DNA from: Amblyornis subalaris
Taxonomy: Eukaryota; Chordata; Aves; Passeriformes; Ptilonorhynchidae
DNA: 64,000 bases
Direction of reading: 5' to 3'
NCBI GenBank assembly: GCA_018881555.1
Contig: JACAXG010000071.1
Coordinates: forward strand, 1,710,464-1,774,463
The notes beneath the pieces were generated by a model. The model made no database searches, was not told the origin of the DNA, and saw only the letters and a program-made list of their open reading frames with translations. Every line of letters starts with the position of its first letter. Within the stretch, counting starts at the first letter, position 1. Shown in pieces: positions 52,731 to 64,000 of the stretch. The translations under genes and the position numbers were made by a program.

Positions 52731-55700
52731 GCAGGATGGGGGAAAATGACAGAAATATGAATTTGGCGTATTCCCAACAGGCACTCTCGGGGCTGCTGTG
52801 CAGTGATTTAGTCAAACAAGGCTTTGTGCCCTAAATCATGAAGTTGTTGCAGATTGCAAAGGCTTTTTTCTCCTTGTGGCGAGGTGCAGGATTGAGCCAG
52901 AACTGGGGTAAGAGTGCAAATTCCTGCCTCTCCGAGCAGAAAGAGGCAACCCCGGACAGCTCNTCCCAGTGCTGGGCCAGTGACTGTGGGCTAAAGAGCA
53001 GAGCACCCTCAAGGCAGAGAGATGTGCAAGTAATTTGAGGGAAAGTCTAGGGANTCTCCAGTTCTTTAGTGCTCTATTTAGGAGTGGTGCAAGGTGCAGG
53101 AGCGTTTGGAAGAGTTGGGATGAAGTCCAAGTGAGAGGAAGAAGGGCCAGGATGTCTTAANAGTCANGTTATGNTCCCTGCAATCCCCCAGATGATGTNG
53201 GAGNGGACAGAAAGTCCTAAAAGNGGTGTAACAACCTNNTTAAGGGAAGCTTAGGCTGCTTTGCATCTGAGACCAGTGCAAGAATTTTTTAAGCTCACTC
53301 TTAGACAATGAGGAATTTCAGATTTTTGGTTACACACAGCCTGGCTGATAAATAGTGTCTCTTGGGTTTTTTTCTCCCCTGTGCTATATGCTGGGAAAGA
53401 TATGAATTTTTTGGCAATTTTGGTCACCTTTGGAGCAGAATCTGAATAGCCAGCTTGTGATCCTACTGGTCATCAACAACACNCTTGTCAAAGATGAATA
53501 TCAATCTATTAGCTGCTGTATGTTGATCTTATTTAAGCCATCTGATGCCATATAAATGTTATCCCTACCTTCGCAGCCTCTTAATGCCCTACAGCAGTCT
53601 TGCACATGGACCTGTTTCTGGGCAAAAAACATGGAAAAATCAGAGTTGTGCTGCTTTTTCGGTGGAGCTTGGAGTGATTCCTCTGACTTAATGGAACAGG
53701 CACCCAGTGCTAAGCAGCATTTCAACTTCGTGTGCCCAGGGTGGGGAAAAATGCTCCTTTAATATGAAAATTACGTGATGCTCCTTTTCCAGAAATAGCG
53801 TACAGTGCATGTTTGGAGGGTACCCATTAATCTTCATTAAATTAGTGCCCTGGAAATTGGGGTGAACAGAGGTGCAGAGGGGAGGGAGTGGGAGGAGATG
53901 GGGCAGCTCTGGCTCCAGAGCACGTGTGCCCTGCTGCTCTGTGCAGCTCAGAACATTCAAAGCGCTGCTTGTCGGGACTTGAACCTGACTTTTACGGAGG
54001 GATAAGATGGAGGAGGCAGGAGAAGGAGGCAGGATAACTTCCCTGGAGGCAGCATTTCTGCTCGGAGCCTGCTTTGGTTTTCGTGTGCTCTTCCTTCCTG
54101 GAGATTAATTAATTTGCAGCAGTGGGGAAGCTTTTGAAGGCTGCACGATGCCACAAGCCACATTGTCCCTCTGTGTCCTGCAGGAAAGGCAGATAAAACA
54201 AATATGTCAAATTGCTCTGGAGCTGGAGAGCTGCCTCCCAGCCTGGGTGGTGGTTTTGTTTCCAGACAGGGAAAAATAGCAGGTGTAGAGCAGCTTTTTG
54301 CTGCAGAGCTTTCGAACCATTGCTCCTGTGTGGAGCCGGGTGGTGTTTGCAGCCTGGGCTGGGCCCAGGGTGCCAGCATTCCCTTCCCAGTGTTTGAGTC
54401 ATGGTTTTGCCTTGGTTACTCCNTGGTTTGTGAGCAGCAAGTACTGAAGAGTGAAGAAAAGCAAGCGTGTCTTGCATCTTCCTCTGAGGAGTTTGCTTTG
54501 TCTCAGCTGCTCGGGCTGAGAAGAAATCAGGAATTTCCCCAGGCCAGGAGCATCTTTGCTTGCACTCNGCCTCTGCAGGATGCAGCCCCTGCTCTTGAGG
54601 GTTGCCATCTGAGGCTTTGTATTAATTGGCAAAAGCTTAGAAACATTTTTCTTCACCAATTGAAACTTTTCTCCATCAGTTTGGCTCTGCTGGTTCCTGT
54701 CTGGACCAAAATCTGTGTGTTCAGCATTCCAGGCAGGCTGGGTTCAAGGGACAGCACAAGGTCATGGTTCGTGATTTCTTATGGATTTTGCAATGTATCT
54801 TTCAGAAAAAAAGAGCTGACAAAACCCAGTTTTGGGTGCCTCAAAAATATTCCTCCCACAGTCTGTTTATTGTGATTTTGCTCTCAAAATACTTTAGAGC
54901 TTTTAAGCTTCGTGATTCAAACGCAGAAATGAGTGGATGCTGTTGCTTGTCAATCTCAGTGTGTGTTATTCTCTGTCTTGAAGTGGCAGGTAGAAACTAA
55001 AGCTGGAATAGGAATTTTCAGCCCCCAGCGTGTATTGCTGGCACTGAAAGGTTGGATGTGTGTGGCTGGAACACTCTAAAACTCGCTTTTCCCACAGTAG
55101 CTGGACCTCCTCAGGTTTGCTTTCTTCTCCTTGGTGCCTTTTCCAAATCCCTCCTCATGCTGAGTAAAGGATCGGAGGGAGATGTTGCCACAAGTAAGGC
55201 GAGACTTGCTAACAAAGCCTGAGCTTGGAATTTGGGAGTTTAATCCTTGTGTAAGGTGCAATGCCCTAAACCATCCCAATTACAGAGCAGACTGGTGTGC
55301 ACATGCTTCATCCCGAACCCACTGAGGTCTGCCTGCTGAGCTGGCACAGCCTTTTCTTCCAGACCGCTGGTGCTAGCAGCAGAAAATCCGTGGATTTCGT
55401 TCAATTTGACCATAAAGTGAATATTAAGAAATCCAGGAGGCAAATTTTATCTCCAGGGGTTCATCGTGCCCCCGAGATGGATCTGATGCAAGCAAGTCTG
55501 CCCTGGCTTCTTGCTCCTGTTTATACATCTTTCTCATGCTGTTGCAGAGTGGAGGCTCTTTTTGTGCCAGGCGTAATAAAAACCCAACCTCTGCCCCAAA
55601 TCCTGGTGCTTTCATGTCAGAGCACAGCAAATGTTTGCAGGGTTTTGATGCCCAAGCGCTGGTATTAAACAATTTCACCCTCACTGCGAAGCACGGCTGA

Positions 55701-55739
55701 CAGGAGGTTTATCCCTTTTTCCTCTTACACAAGCTGAAG

Positions 55740-55912
55740 TGTAACCTGTTCCTGTAAAAAGGAGTTTTCTCACACTATAAAATATTTTTTAGAGGTTAAA
55801 TTATGTAGTCTATAGAATTTTCTCTCTGTATTACAGATATAATACTGTCTGGTACTTTAAATTATTTTCAAAGCACCCTTAGCTGAACCTGGTGTATTTT
55901 ACCTCTCCATTT
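55740..55912. promoter_or_regulatory. AT-rich unique segment, possible conserved element
   Basis: CTCACACTATAAAATATTTT, GGTTAAATTATGTAGTC, GATATAATACTGTC and CTTTAAATTATTTTC. Non-repetitive and AT-rich for about 170 bp in otherwise balanced DNA. Confidence 0.25.
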
Positions 55913-58900
55913 TGGGGTGAGTTCCTCTGGAGAGCTCCCAGCCCTGGTTAATGGTGCAGAACGTGCCTGTCGTGGCAGACTCTTGTCCCTAAGAGGCATT
56001 GCAGGGCCATAAATGACAAACCCTCCTCTTCAGTCATGGGCTCTCCCATCCTGTGGGAAGAGGAGGAAGGGCTGGGATGCAGGAGCTGGTGGGAAATGTG
56101 GGTGGACAGGCCATGGACTGCTGCCTATGGCTGAAAGCAGTGGGCAACTGACTGGGAAATACGGGAGAAAATGGGAATGCCGTGATGATTCCTGCCACAT
56201 TCCTTGTGTCCTGTCCCAGGCGCTGCTGAAGGGCTGCTGGATTCGTGGCACAGGCTGGTTTGGAGCCCTCAGTGGCACAGCCACATCAGCCTGTTGGCTG
56301 CAGGTGCTGGAAAGCTTTAGAGCTGCTTCCAAAGCTCCGAGATCAGAGGGAAAATGGGATCAGGAGTGCAAATGACTGAGGGAGGCAGCAGCAAATTTAG
56401 CATGCTGTTGCATTTTCCTCAGAGCTAAAGCAATTAGCTCAAATGTGGAGCCTTGGGTGAGCTTTAATTCCCTTTAAGGCTGTTGAGGTGTGTTTTGGAG
56501 GCTTTTTGCAAACCCAGGGCTCGGGTGGCATCCCAACCTTCCTCCGGGCTCGTGGTGTTTTCCATGCTTGAGGTTTAAAGGAGCTCCTTCTGGGAGTGCT
56601 GGGTTAGGATATCCCAGCGGTGCTGGCACTGGAGCTCACCCGGGAGCTGTGGGTGTGTTCCCTGTCAGTGGCAGCTTGTTGCTGGTTTATTGTCTGAAAT
56701 TGGGATGGGGAATTGGAATTGTCTGCAATCAGAATGGGGTTCCGCTGTGGAATTGCGACAAGGCTTAGCAAAAATCGATAGTTTTCTTTTCCTTTTAGCA
56801 GAGCCACCTCTGGACCTCTCTCTAAGGCTGGTTTCACGGCAAAATGCAGCAGCCCCAGCACTCTCAGCACGCTCCGTTGGCTCTGAAATGCCTTCTGTGT
56901 TGGGCAGCGTGTCTGATGCGAGCTGATGTGGTTTTCCAGTGCTCCCTGCTGCTTCCCTGGGCTCCAGGGGAAGGAAAGGAGCTTAACTGGTCATGTTCCA
57001 CTTATCTCCAGCTGTTGAAACATCCTTTTCTGGGTGAGGAAGAAACATATTATTAAGACTTGAGGCCTCGCTCTTTGCCAGGGATATCGTGTCCGTTTAT
57101 CTTCCCTGAAATGTTTTTGTGTTTAATCTCTCATTTCATCTTCACAACACCCATCACNCTGGAAAACAACACCTCGTTACAGACTCTGCACCAAAGCGAC
57201 TTCTGCGAGCTGAGGTTTATTGCTCCTCTTTTGCAAAGAAGTCATTAATCATAAAAATCTCTGTACAGAACTCGTGCTCCCATGGAAATTCTGGGAGCGC
57301 TCTTCCGAGCTCCAACCTCATTTGCGGTGCTCTCGGCTCTTTTGATATTTGCTGGCACTCCGAGAGGGCCTGGCAAGCTCGCAGGAGCTGCCAGAACAGT
57401 CTTGAAGAAAATATGGACCCAGGTGACGTCTTCAGCCTTGCCGAGTTATGGACTGGGGCAAAATGCAAAGGGGAAATCTGTGCCGGGCCAGAACTGGTTG
57501 TACTGTCACTGCTTTGAAGATATCTGCGAGATCTGGGATGGNATCCATTGCCTAGGAATTCCGTACAGGAGCTGAGTGGAGACAGTTTATGACAAGATGC
57601 TGGAAGTGAAGATCCCTCTATATTAGGGAGAGGGAACACCGAACTCGGGGTTCACCCTGTTGCTCTGGAAACCTCAGATCATATTTGAGGTGGCACCAGA
57701 GCTAAATCCCAGTAAATGTCCCCTCGTGTCAGGTAGTGGCCTCACCCGTGGGAGGAGGCAAAGCTCCCCCAGCCTGCTCGCCTTGCTGGTGGGCAGCAGC
57801 TCCTCGCTTTGCCTTTGTTCCCTCCTCTGCGCTCCCAGCCCCTTCGGAGGAGGCAGGAGATGTAATTGGTGTTTATGAAACACTCGGGGATTGTGTAAAA
57901 CAAATCATAAAAAAGGGGGAGCTCTGCCAGAGCGCTGACAATATTTACACAACATCTGAGGGCTGCCTGCGTTGGACTTTACCATGAGGAAATACGTGCA
58001 GGTGCCAGAACTTGAGCAACTGTGAAATGCATCCTCCTGGCTCGGCGCTGCCATCCCTGAATCCTGTGGGAACGCTCAGTCCTGGAAGCTCAAACGTGAT
58101 GTTCTGGCTGGTTATCATCCAAAGCTTTCTGAAGGGGGAGACCACCTTGTCTGGAAGAGGGATGGTGGATCCTCAGGGATGCAGAAGTATCTGAGAATTG
58201 TGAAAGGGGTTTAAATTCACAAAGGGCTTTTTTTGCCTTGTTCTCAGTGTTCTGCTCTTGGTTTTCCCTCCTTTTCTCCGGCACTGAGGGGGAGTGGGGT
58301 GGGGAGGGTTTAAACCTTCCCCTGGACAGTGTCCTCGTCATTTTAGGTGGCACCTCCTGCTCTCTAGGAAGAGGCTGCACCTTCCAGGTGTTTAAAGCTT
58401 ACTGAAGGCCATTACTGCCTTCCTTTAAAAGTTGGGGTTGAAAGGCTGCTCAGGGATACCACCAGCATCTCAGAGCTAATTCCTGCCCATCAGGATGATC
58501 CCTTGGATTCAGCATCCTCATGGTACAACGAGATTCCTGGTGCCCCACTCCTGAGTTGTTCCCAGCGTGGGATGAGGCACATCCCAGGCTCTTGCAGGAG
58601 GAGGATTGATGGACTCACTGCTGAGGTTCCTGGGTTTGAACCTCCTATTTCACCTGGATTTCCCATGGGATCCAGCTGGTGCCTTTTGCAGCTGACAGAC
58701 CTTATCTCCTTGCGGGATTTTCCCTCTNAGATGAGGCCCACATTGCAGGATCACCTTTGGCACTGGGAAGATGCTTTGTCAGGAAGGGTGGGTTGGGATC
58801 CTTGGGGGAAGTACAGCTTGTTTCTCGTGCCTGAACCGCCCAGAATTCCATCTTTTTTCACTATTCCCGTGCTCGGTGCTCCTTGCCATCAGCTGATCTC

Positions 58901-61119
58901 AGCTGTTTGCCTCAGATATCAGCTGATTGTTTATCAGTGACTCATTTTCTCCACCCACTTGTGTGTCCAGGGTGACTTTCAGATGAGTGTTGGCTATCAG
59001 CCATGAATATCCCTGCCTTTTAACAGCATTTTTGGGATCAAGTCCAATCCTTTTCAGACCTAGCGTGCTTTTGTGCCAATACCAGCGGGTCAGCAGCGGA
59101 ATGTGTTTAAAAAAAAAACAACATTTCCCAAATGGAAGACAAGAAATCCCTCTGCTCTTGGAAGAGGGAGTTTTGGGACTTGTCAAAGGCCACAGGGGAT
59201 GTGGGAAAGGGAGAAAAGGGCTGGTGCTTGCAAATTCCTCTGGTCTTTGAGCTCATTCCTATGATTTAAACGTAAGAATATGGTTTGGTTTAGCTAGGGG
59301 AGATTTATGGCTTTTGGAGGAGATAGGCTAAGCAGACAGATCTGAAACCCCTTTTGAATTTCAAACAAACAAATGCTGAACATGTTTTATTAGCTTTTAA
59401 TTGAATGGTGTCCATGTCTCCCATGGACTGCAGGTAAATGCTTGGAATATTCAGGCACTCTCAGAGCTTTTGGGTTATACTGAGCATGGGGGTAAATCAC
59501 GAGAGATGTGGAATGAAGTAAATTCATTCCTTCTGTGCATTTTGGTATATTCCTTAAGAATGAGGAAGCTCTCCCTTCCTGGAATTTGAAATGCCTTTGG
59601 ATGTTTGATCAGATCCCATGCGAGACCAAGTGGTGTGTTTTGGCTCTGCATTCAGGGGTGGTTTTTTTTGCTGTTCTTGAAGTTATTAGAGAAGCACAAA
59701 GTCCTGGCAAGAAGTGGATTTCTTTACATCCTGCTTAATGCTGAAACTCCTGTCTGGGTTCCCAGCTTTCGGTGGAAACAAAACTAATGTCCATTTTTTA
59801 ACAAAAATAGAAGTTGGACTGAGGCACTTTCTGCTCTTCTGCGTGTAGGGAGGGATTGAACTGAGGGGGAAAACAAGCGAGGCTCAGCAGCATTCCTAAT
59901 CAAATCCATGGTCTGATGATTGTCTTAATTTAAATTAGTGCAAACATCCTCCGAGAGGCTGAGGCCAGCTGCAGATGCTCCAGGGAATTCAGAGCCTTCT
60001 TCCCCTGTGAAAGCTGGAATGAACCTGCTGTAAGCGCGGACCCGATGGATCGTGCTGGGCGTGTAATGGCAGTGCAGGCTCGCAGTGGGAATTGCTGAGG
60101 GATGGTGCTCCAATGGGCTTGAGCAATCTCTCACCCAGAGCTGGATGGCTTTGTTAAAAATACCAGAGCCCTGAGTGGCAGCTCAAGTCTGTTTTTGATG
60201 TACAGGGAAAGCAGAAAGACTTAAGCAGAGCAGACCGAGGAACGCTTATGGTTTTATCAGTCAGGATTTGCTGTTGAAATGGTGTTGGCTTAGAATTTGT
60301 TGCCTTTAGCTTCCCTGGAAGCTCATTGATTCAGCAGGAATGAAGGACAGAGAGATGGGCAAATCCTCCCCAAACCCTGTGAAGCTCACGTGGCTGCAGC
60401 TCCACATCAGCATTTAGCAATTGCCCTCAGAAAGGGATTAGATTTGGGTCTTCCCAACCTAGGATACAACAATGATTCCAGAAGGTTTGGTGTGTGGAAG
60501 GCCTGGCTCACCAGTATAAGCTGGGATTTCAGACCAGGACCTCAGAGCACATCTGTATTTCTTTGTATGTGGGCCTGGGCTGCTTGTACAGAAGCTGTTC
60601 TGCTTCTGAAAACACTCCTGGGAATGTTTTCAGCTGCATCAAGGCCTTTGGATCACAGCTTTAGGTTTGACCATCCAGGTTCTACCCCGGGATCCCTTCC
60701 CGAGACATTGGAACAACATTCTTTGTCTTGGTTAAAAAAAAAAATTAGCAAAAACGTCAATTGTGTGGTCTTAAACTCTGGTTTAGTCTCTTCACCTGAA
60801 CTCCCACGAATCCCTGTCAGAAGCTGCTTCAGGGGCTCATACTGGGTCGAATTTGTGGCAGTTCAGCCATTCCTGTGGTGTTAATTTGTCAGACAGTGTG
60901 GTTTTCTCTATTTCTGGTCTTCTACTGCTCTCCCCATCCCTCCTCACCTTGAAGAGGGGGAAAACCCCAAACCCAAGTAATATAATCCCCCACCTTTACA
61001 GTAGAAATTACACCTGAGGCATGGAATGTGACTTGGGGGTATTCCCTAGACACTGTGGGTGTCAGTTCTTGCAACACACAAATTCAGTGGCATTTCTTGA
61101 CAAGGACTGGGATAGAAAG

Positions 61120-61377
61120 GGTGTGAGTNATCACACAGCAGCTGTGTTAGCTTAGAAGTGGATTTAATTTAGTATGAAATCCTCTGGAATATTAAGACAA
61201 GGTTTCTGAGCTGGCCCTCCTTGGAGAAGTGAAAGGTGAGAGAGTTTCACACTTCTACAAGAATTGAGGTCTCAGTTTCTTCACNGACATTCATTGCCTT
61301 TGCCTTCTCTGGTTCTGTCTCCTTCCTCCCTGAGTTTTGGGAAGAGGCTGTAGCAGTTTTCACACCTTGAGCTGATA
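61120..61377. promoter_or_regulatory. Cluster of four T-box half-sites
   Basis: GGTGTGA at 61120-61126 faces away from TCACAC at 61131-61136 (an everted pair with a 4-bp spacer containing an N). TTTCACACTT lies at 61245-61254 and TTTCACACCT, the complete 10-bp T half-site, at 61368-61377. Binding by TBX3 or TBX5 is inferred from motif only. Confidence 0.35.
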
Positions 61378-61461
61378 ATCTGCTGTTGGCTTTTTAAATA
61401 ACTTTTTGACTTCAATTGAATGAAATGTTCATGGGTGAAGAATTGGATGAAACCTTNATTA

Positions 61462-61541
61462 AAGNTGTCTCTTCCCGTGGCAGGGGGTTGGAGCTGGAGA
61501 GTCTTTCAGGTCCCTTCCAACCCAAACCATTCCATGATTAT
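61462..61541 (+). mobile_element. CR1 LINE 3' fragment
   Basis: Sense CR1 tail: TCTCTTCCCGTGGCAGGG, GTTGGAGCTGGAGAGTC, TCAGGTCCCTTCCAACCC and AAACCATTCCATGATTA. Confidence 0.9.
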
Positions 61542-64000
61542 CCTCTGTCCTCAAAGGCTGACATCTACAACTGCTCGAGCAGGTGCTGCCTTCTGCTCTG
61601 CCTGGATAATTGAATTCCAGCAATCCCTACACACCTTTAAATCCCTTAACACACCTCACAGCTTTGCTGTACTTAACACACCTGTCCCTAAGTCTCTNTG
61701 TGTCTAAAGATCTCACCTCCATCGTGCTCATTGTGATTTATGAGGCCCATGGCAGGGGTGTATTGGCATTTTCTAGGTGTTACCCAAGCTCCCAGCCCCG
61801 CGGGCCACGTTCTGATCTCCTCACTTAGAGCAAGAAGTCTTTGTCCCACAGACAGAGAGAGGCAGGATTGTGAAANGAGCTCTGCTGGGTGAGATCAGTG
61901 ATTTATTGTTCTGTTTGGAAATTGCCTGGGCATTTTAAAAATGGAGTTGGCTTCGGGAGCTGGGCTATGTGGCACAGATAATTTGATCCTGTGAGCTCGT
62001 CACTGGGTAATTTTCAGATACACAACCACACTGCTGGATATTAAGATGGAGCAGAGGTAGTAACACTACTGGTGCTCTAAAGACTCGTTGCTATATCTTT
62101 GTGACAAAGTGAATTAAGCACCATATGAATTTCTAGGTTGTTTGGAGAAAATCAGAGCTAGTTGTTTTCAGAGATGCTTCCAAACTTCCCCTCCAGTGTT
62201 TGGACTGCAGTTCTGCTTTGTCTCAGAGATCTCCAAGTTCACAGAGGCAGAGGGATCTCTTCACTCGTTTANAGTAATTAAGCTGTGAAAATGTTGAGTT
62301 GTGGGGGAACTGGAGAAATGAAGCTGTGAAGCTTCTGTCAGTGTTTTAAAACGAAACCAAAATACTCACCCGGGATATCATGAATGGGGAGAATGTCTCT
62401 GTCCAGAGAGAAGCTTCTTTCTTGTGGCTTTGCTCCGTTGCTCGTTTGTTGAGTAGCTGCCATCTTGTTAACAGACACGTTTTGTCACTGTCAGTGGATT
62501 TATCTTTTCCTGCTGGCTTAACAAATGTGGGGCTACAGCTTCCCCCTGAAGCTTTCTGGGACCTCCAGGTGAAGGCAGAGGTTGTGGCAAAGCTGCTGCG
62601 GGCGGTGGGGAGGAGGCCTGGCCCACGTGCACTAAAAGCTGGGTGTGACCTCAGCCAGGTGAGTGCTCAGCAGGAGATTTCCCTGCTCAGAGGCTGTTAA
62701 TCGATTCTCCCCCCTCCTTCCCCCAAATGGAGATGCTTGCATTAAGAGAGCAGTTGGCTCTGCCACTTGACCCAGAGGAGCATTTCCATTAAGTTGCAGG
62801 ATCTGAGGATCTGCATCCCTGGAGAAGCAGATGGTTCCTGCCTGCCCCCGGTGCCTGATCCAGAGAACAAAGAGCTGCTTTCCTGAGATGAATGCACTGG
62901 GCTTAGCCAGGTCTGTGTTTGCCCTTGTAGAAGCAGCAGAGAAACACTCAAGGGACTCTGAGGAAGAGCTGGACCCACACAAGAGATTCTGTTTGTTACC
63001 TGACTTCATTTTCCTTCATTCCTCAAGCTCGGTGCTGCTGGGCAAAGACCAGGTGCTCCCTGTTTGTACACNCTTTGCTGAAGTGTTTCCTTTTGTTTGG
63101 AGTATCCTCTTTGAAGCTAGAAATGAAAATATCTTTGATTTCTGCCTCTTAGCTTATTTTGAAGCGGCGTGGTTAGGGGGAGGTGTCCAAAGTTTCATCA
63201 GTGGGTCATGTATCTCTGTCTGGAGAGCTGCAGGAGATGGGAATGTGCTGCTGGAGCGGCTGTGGGTGGGAGGATGGAGGGATGTGCTTTTTTAGTGTCC
63301 TTTGGTAGAGCATCATGTTGGGAGCACCTGCTAAAGTGGAGTGTTCAACCAGCTTGGAGTCTGAATAAGAACCTTCTGGACCTTTGACATCTGAATTTTN
63401 TCATGTGACTTAACAGTAGATCCTCGACGAATTGCAATGCTGGTTGTGCCCCAGCCNCCTCTTTAATTGGAACATCTCCCTGTGTTTGCTGTGCACCCCA
63501 GGGGGATCTGTCCTTNCTGTGTGGAGGACACCTGGAGTGGGATACCAGGGATGGCACTCATGGGAATCCCTGCTCTGCTCAGGAGTCCAAGCCATGAGTC
63601 ACAGACTGGGGTGGGGAGAACAGAGGAGCATTGAAAAACATGTAATTAAAAGCAAGAGTTGTTCAAAGAAGCCTCAGAGAGCCGGGTATGGGAATCCAAT
63701 TGCAGTGTCCTGGTTTTGTACTCCTTGTGCTGTATCCATGGATGGAGTTTATCCCTGGCACTGTCTTTGTCAGCATCATGTGCTCAGCGTGCAGGGATCG
63801 CAGGGATGCAGCCAGGGCAGCTGTAATGGAGAGGGGCCAAGCGAGTGGTGGTGTCCCTGGTAGCAGGTCTGGTCCCAAAGCTCTTGCTTAAAGCCCCTCT
63901 CTTTCAATACACAGTCCCTTTTGGGAGCTCTGCTTTCCCAGGACTCGGATTCCCAGCTGGTTTATGGCATTTGCTTTTCATGTCTCACCTGGGAACCCTG
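61542..64000. other. Intergenic DNA to window end, nothing recognised
   Basis: Balanced unique sequence. No coding exon of TBX5 or another gene is identified, and no repeat. Confidence 0.45.

Larger units (their letters stand above)
51138..61461. other. Intergenic DNA with a few AT-rich islands
   Basis: About 10 kb without a recognisable gene, RNA or mobile element. Features worth noting are annotated separately: candidate element 52580-52730, N-rich patch 53159-53239, AT-rich 55740-55910, and the T-box half-site cluster at 61120-61377. Other AT-rich pieces lie near 59330-59410 and 60720-60750 (A-run). All open frames are under 225 codons and lack motifs. Confidence 0.45.

Noticed and set aside
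61542..64000. Possible TBX5 exons at the right edge
   Set aside because: No T-box or other TBX5-like peptide is seen in any frame.

Overview
This window is a piece of vertebrate nuclear genome, almost certainly from a bird. It carries several 3' ends of CR1 LINEs, the usual avian retroelement, and otherwise has very few repeats. It is GC- and CpG-rich, as expected for an avian microchromosome. Roughly a hundred isolated single N bases suggest a draft assembly.

There is one protein-coding gene: a complete TBX3 orthologue on the + strand. It has seven coding exons between 15661 and 26461. All splice junctions are GT-AG, and the joined reading frame encodes 731 residues with an intact T-box. 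The likely promoter (14370-14620, with two CCAAT boxes) sits at the edge of a large CpG island. The 5' UTR is about 1 kb and holds four short upstream ORFs. The 3' UTR runs about 1.8 kb to an AATAAA at 28276 and has a cluster of three Pumilio-type elements.

Layout. 1-14370: non-coding upstream DNA in which CpG-rich blocks alternate with AT-rich, homeodomain/GATA/TCF-motif-rich islands that look like developmental enhancers. 14370-28300: TBX3. 28300-35000: more CpG-rich and AT-rich alternation. 35000-41200: a possible insulator zone, with a perfect CTCF consensus on the minus strand at 35464, two near-consensus sites on the plus strand at 36379 and 40487, and a 40-bp minisatellite at 40742-41210. 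41200-64000: ordinary intergenic DNA with six CR1 3' fragments in this part of the window and scattered T-box half-sites. From the known vertebrate order, the right-hand side should face TBX5 and the left-hand side the gene desert toward MED13L; neither gene is in the window.

I found no second protein-coding gene, no RNA gene, no CRISPR array and no novel multi-gene system. The interest lies in regulation: uORFs, Pumilio sites, T-box site clusters that could mediate auto- or cross-regulation, and a divergent CTCF arrangement between TBX3 and the presumed TBX5 side.
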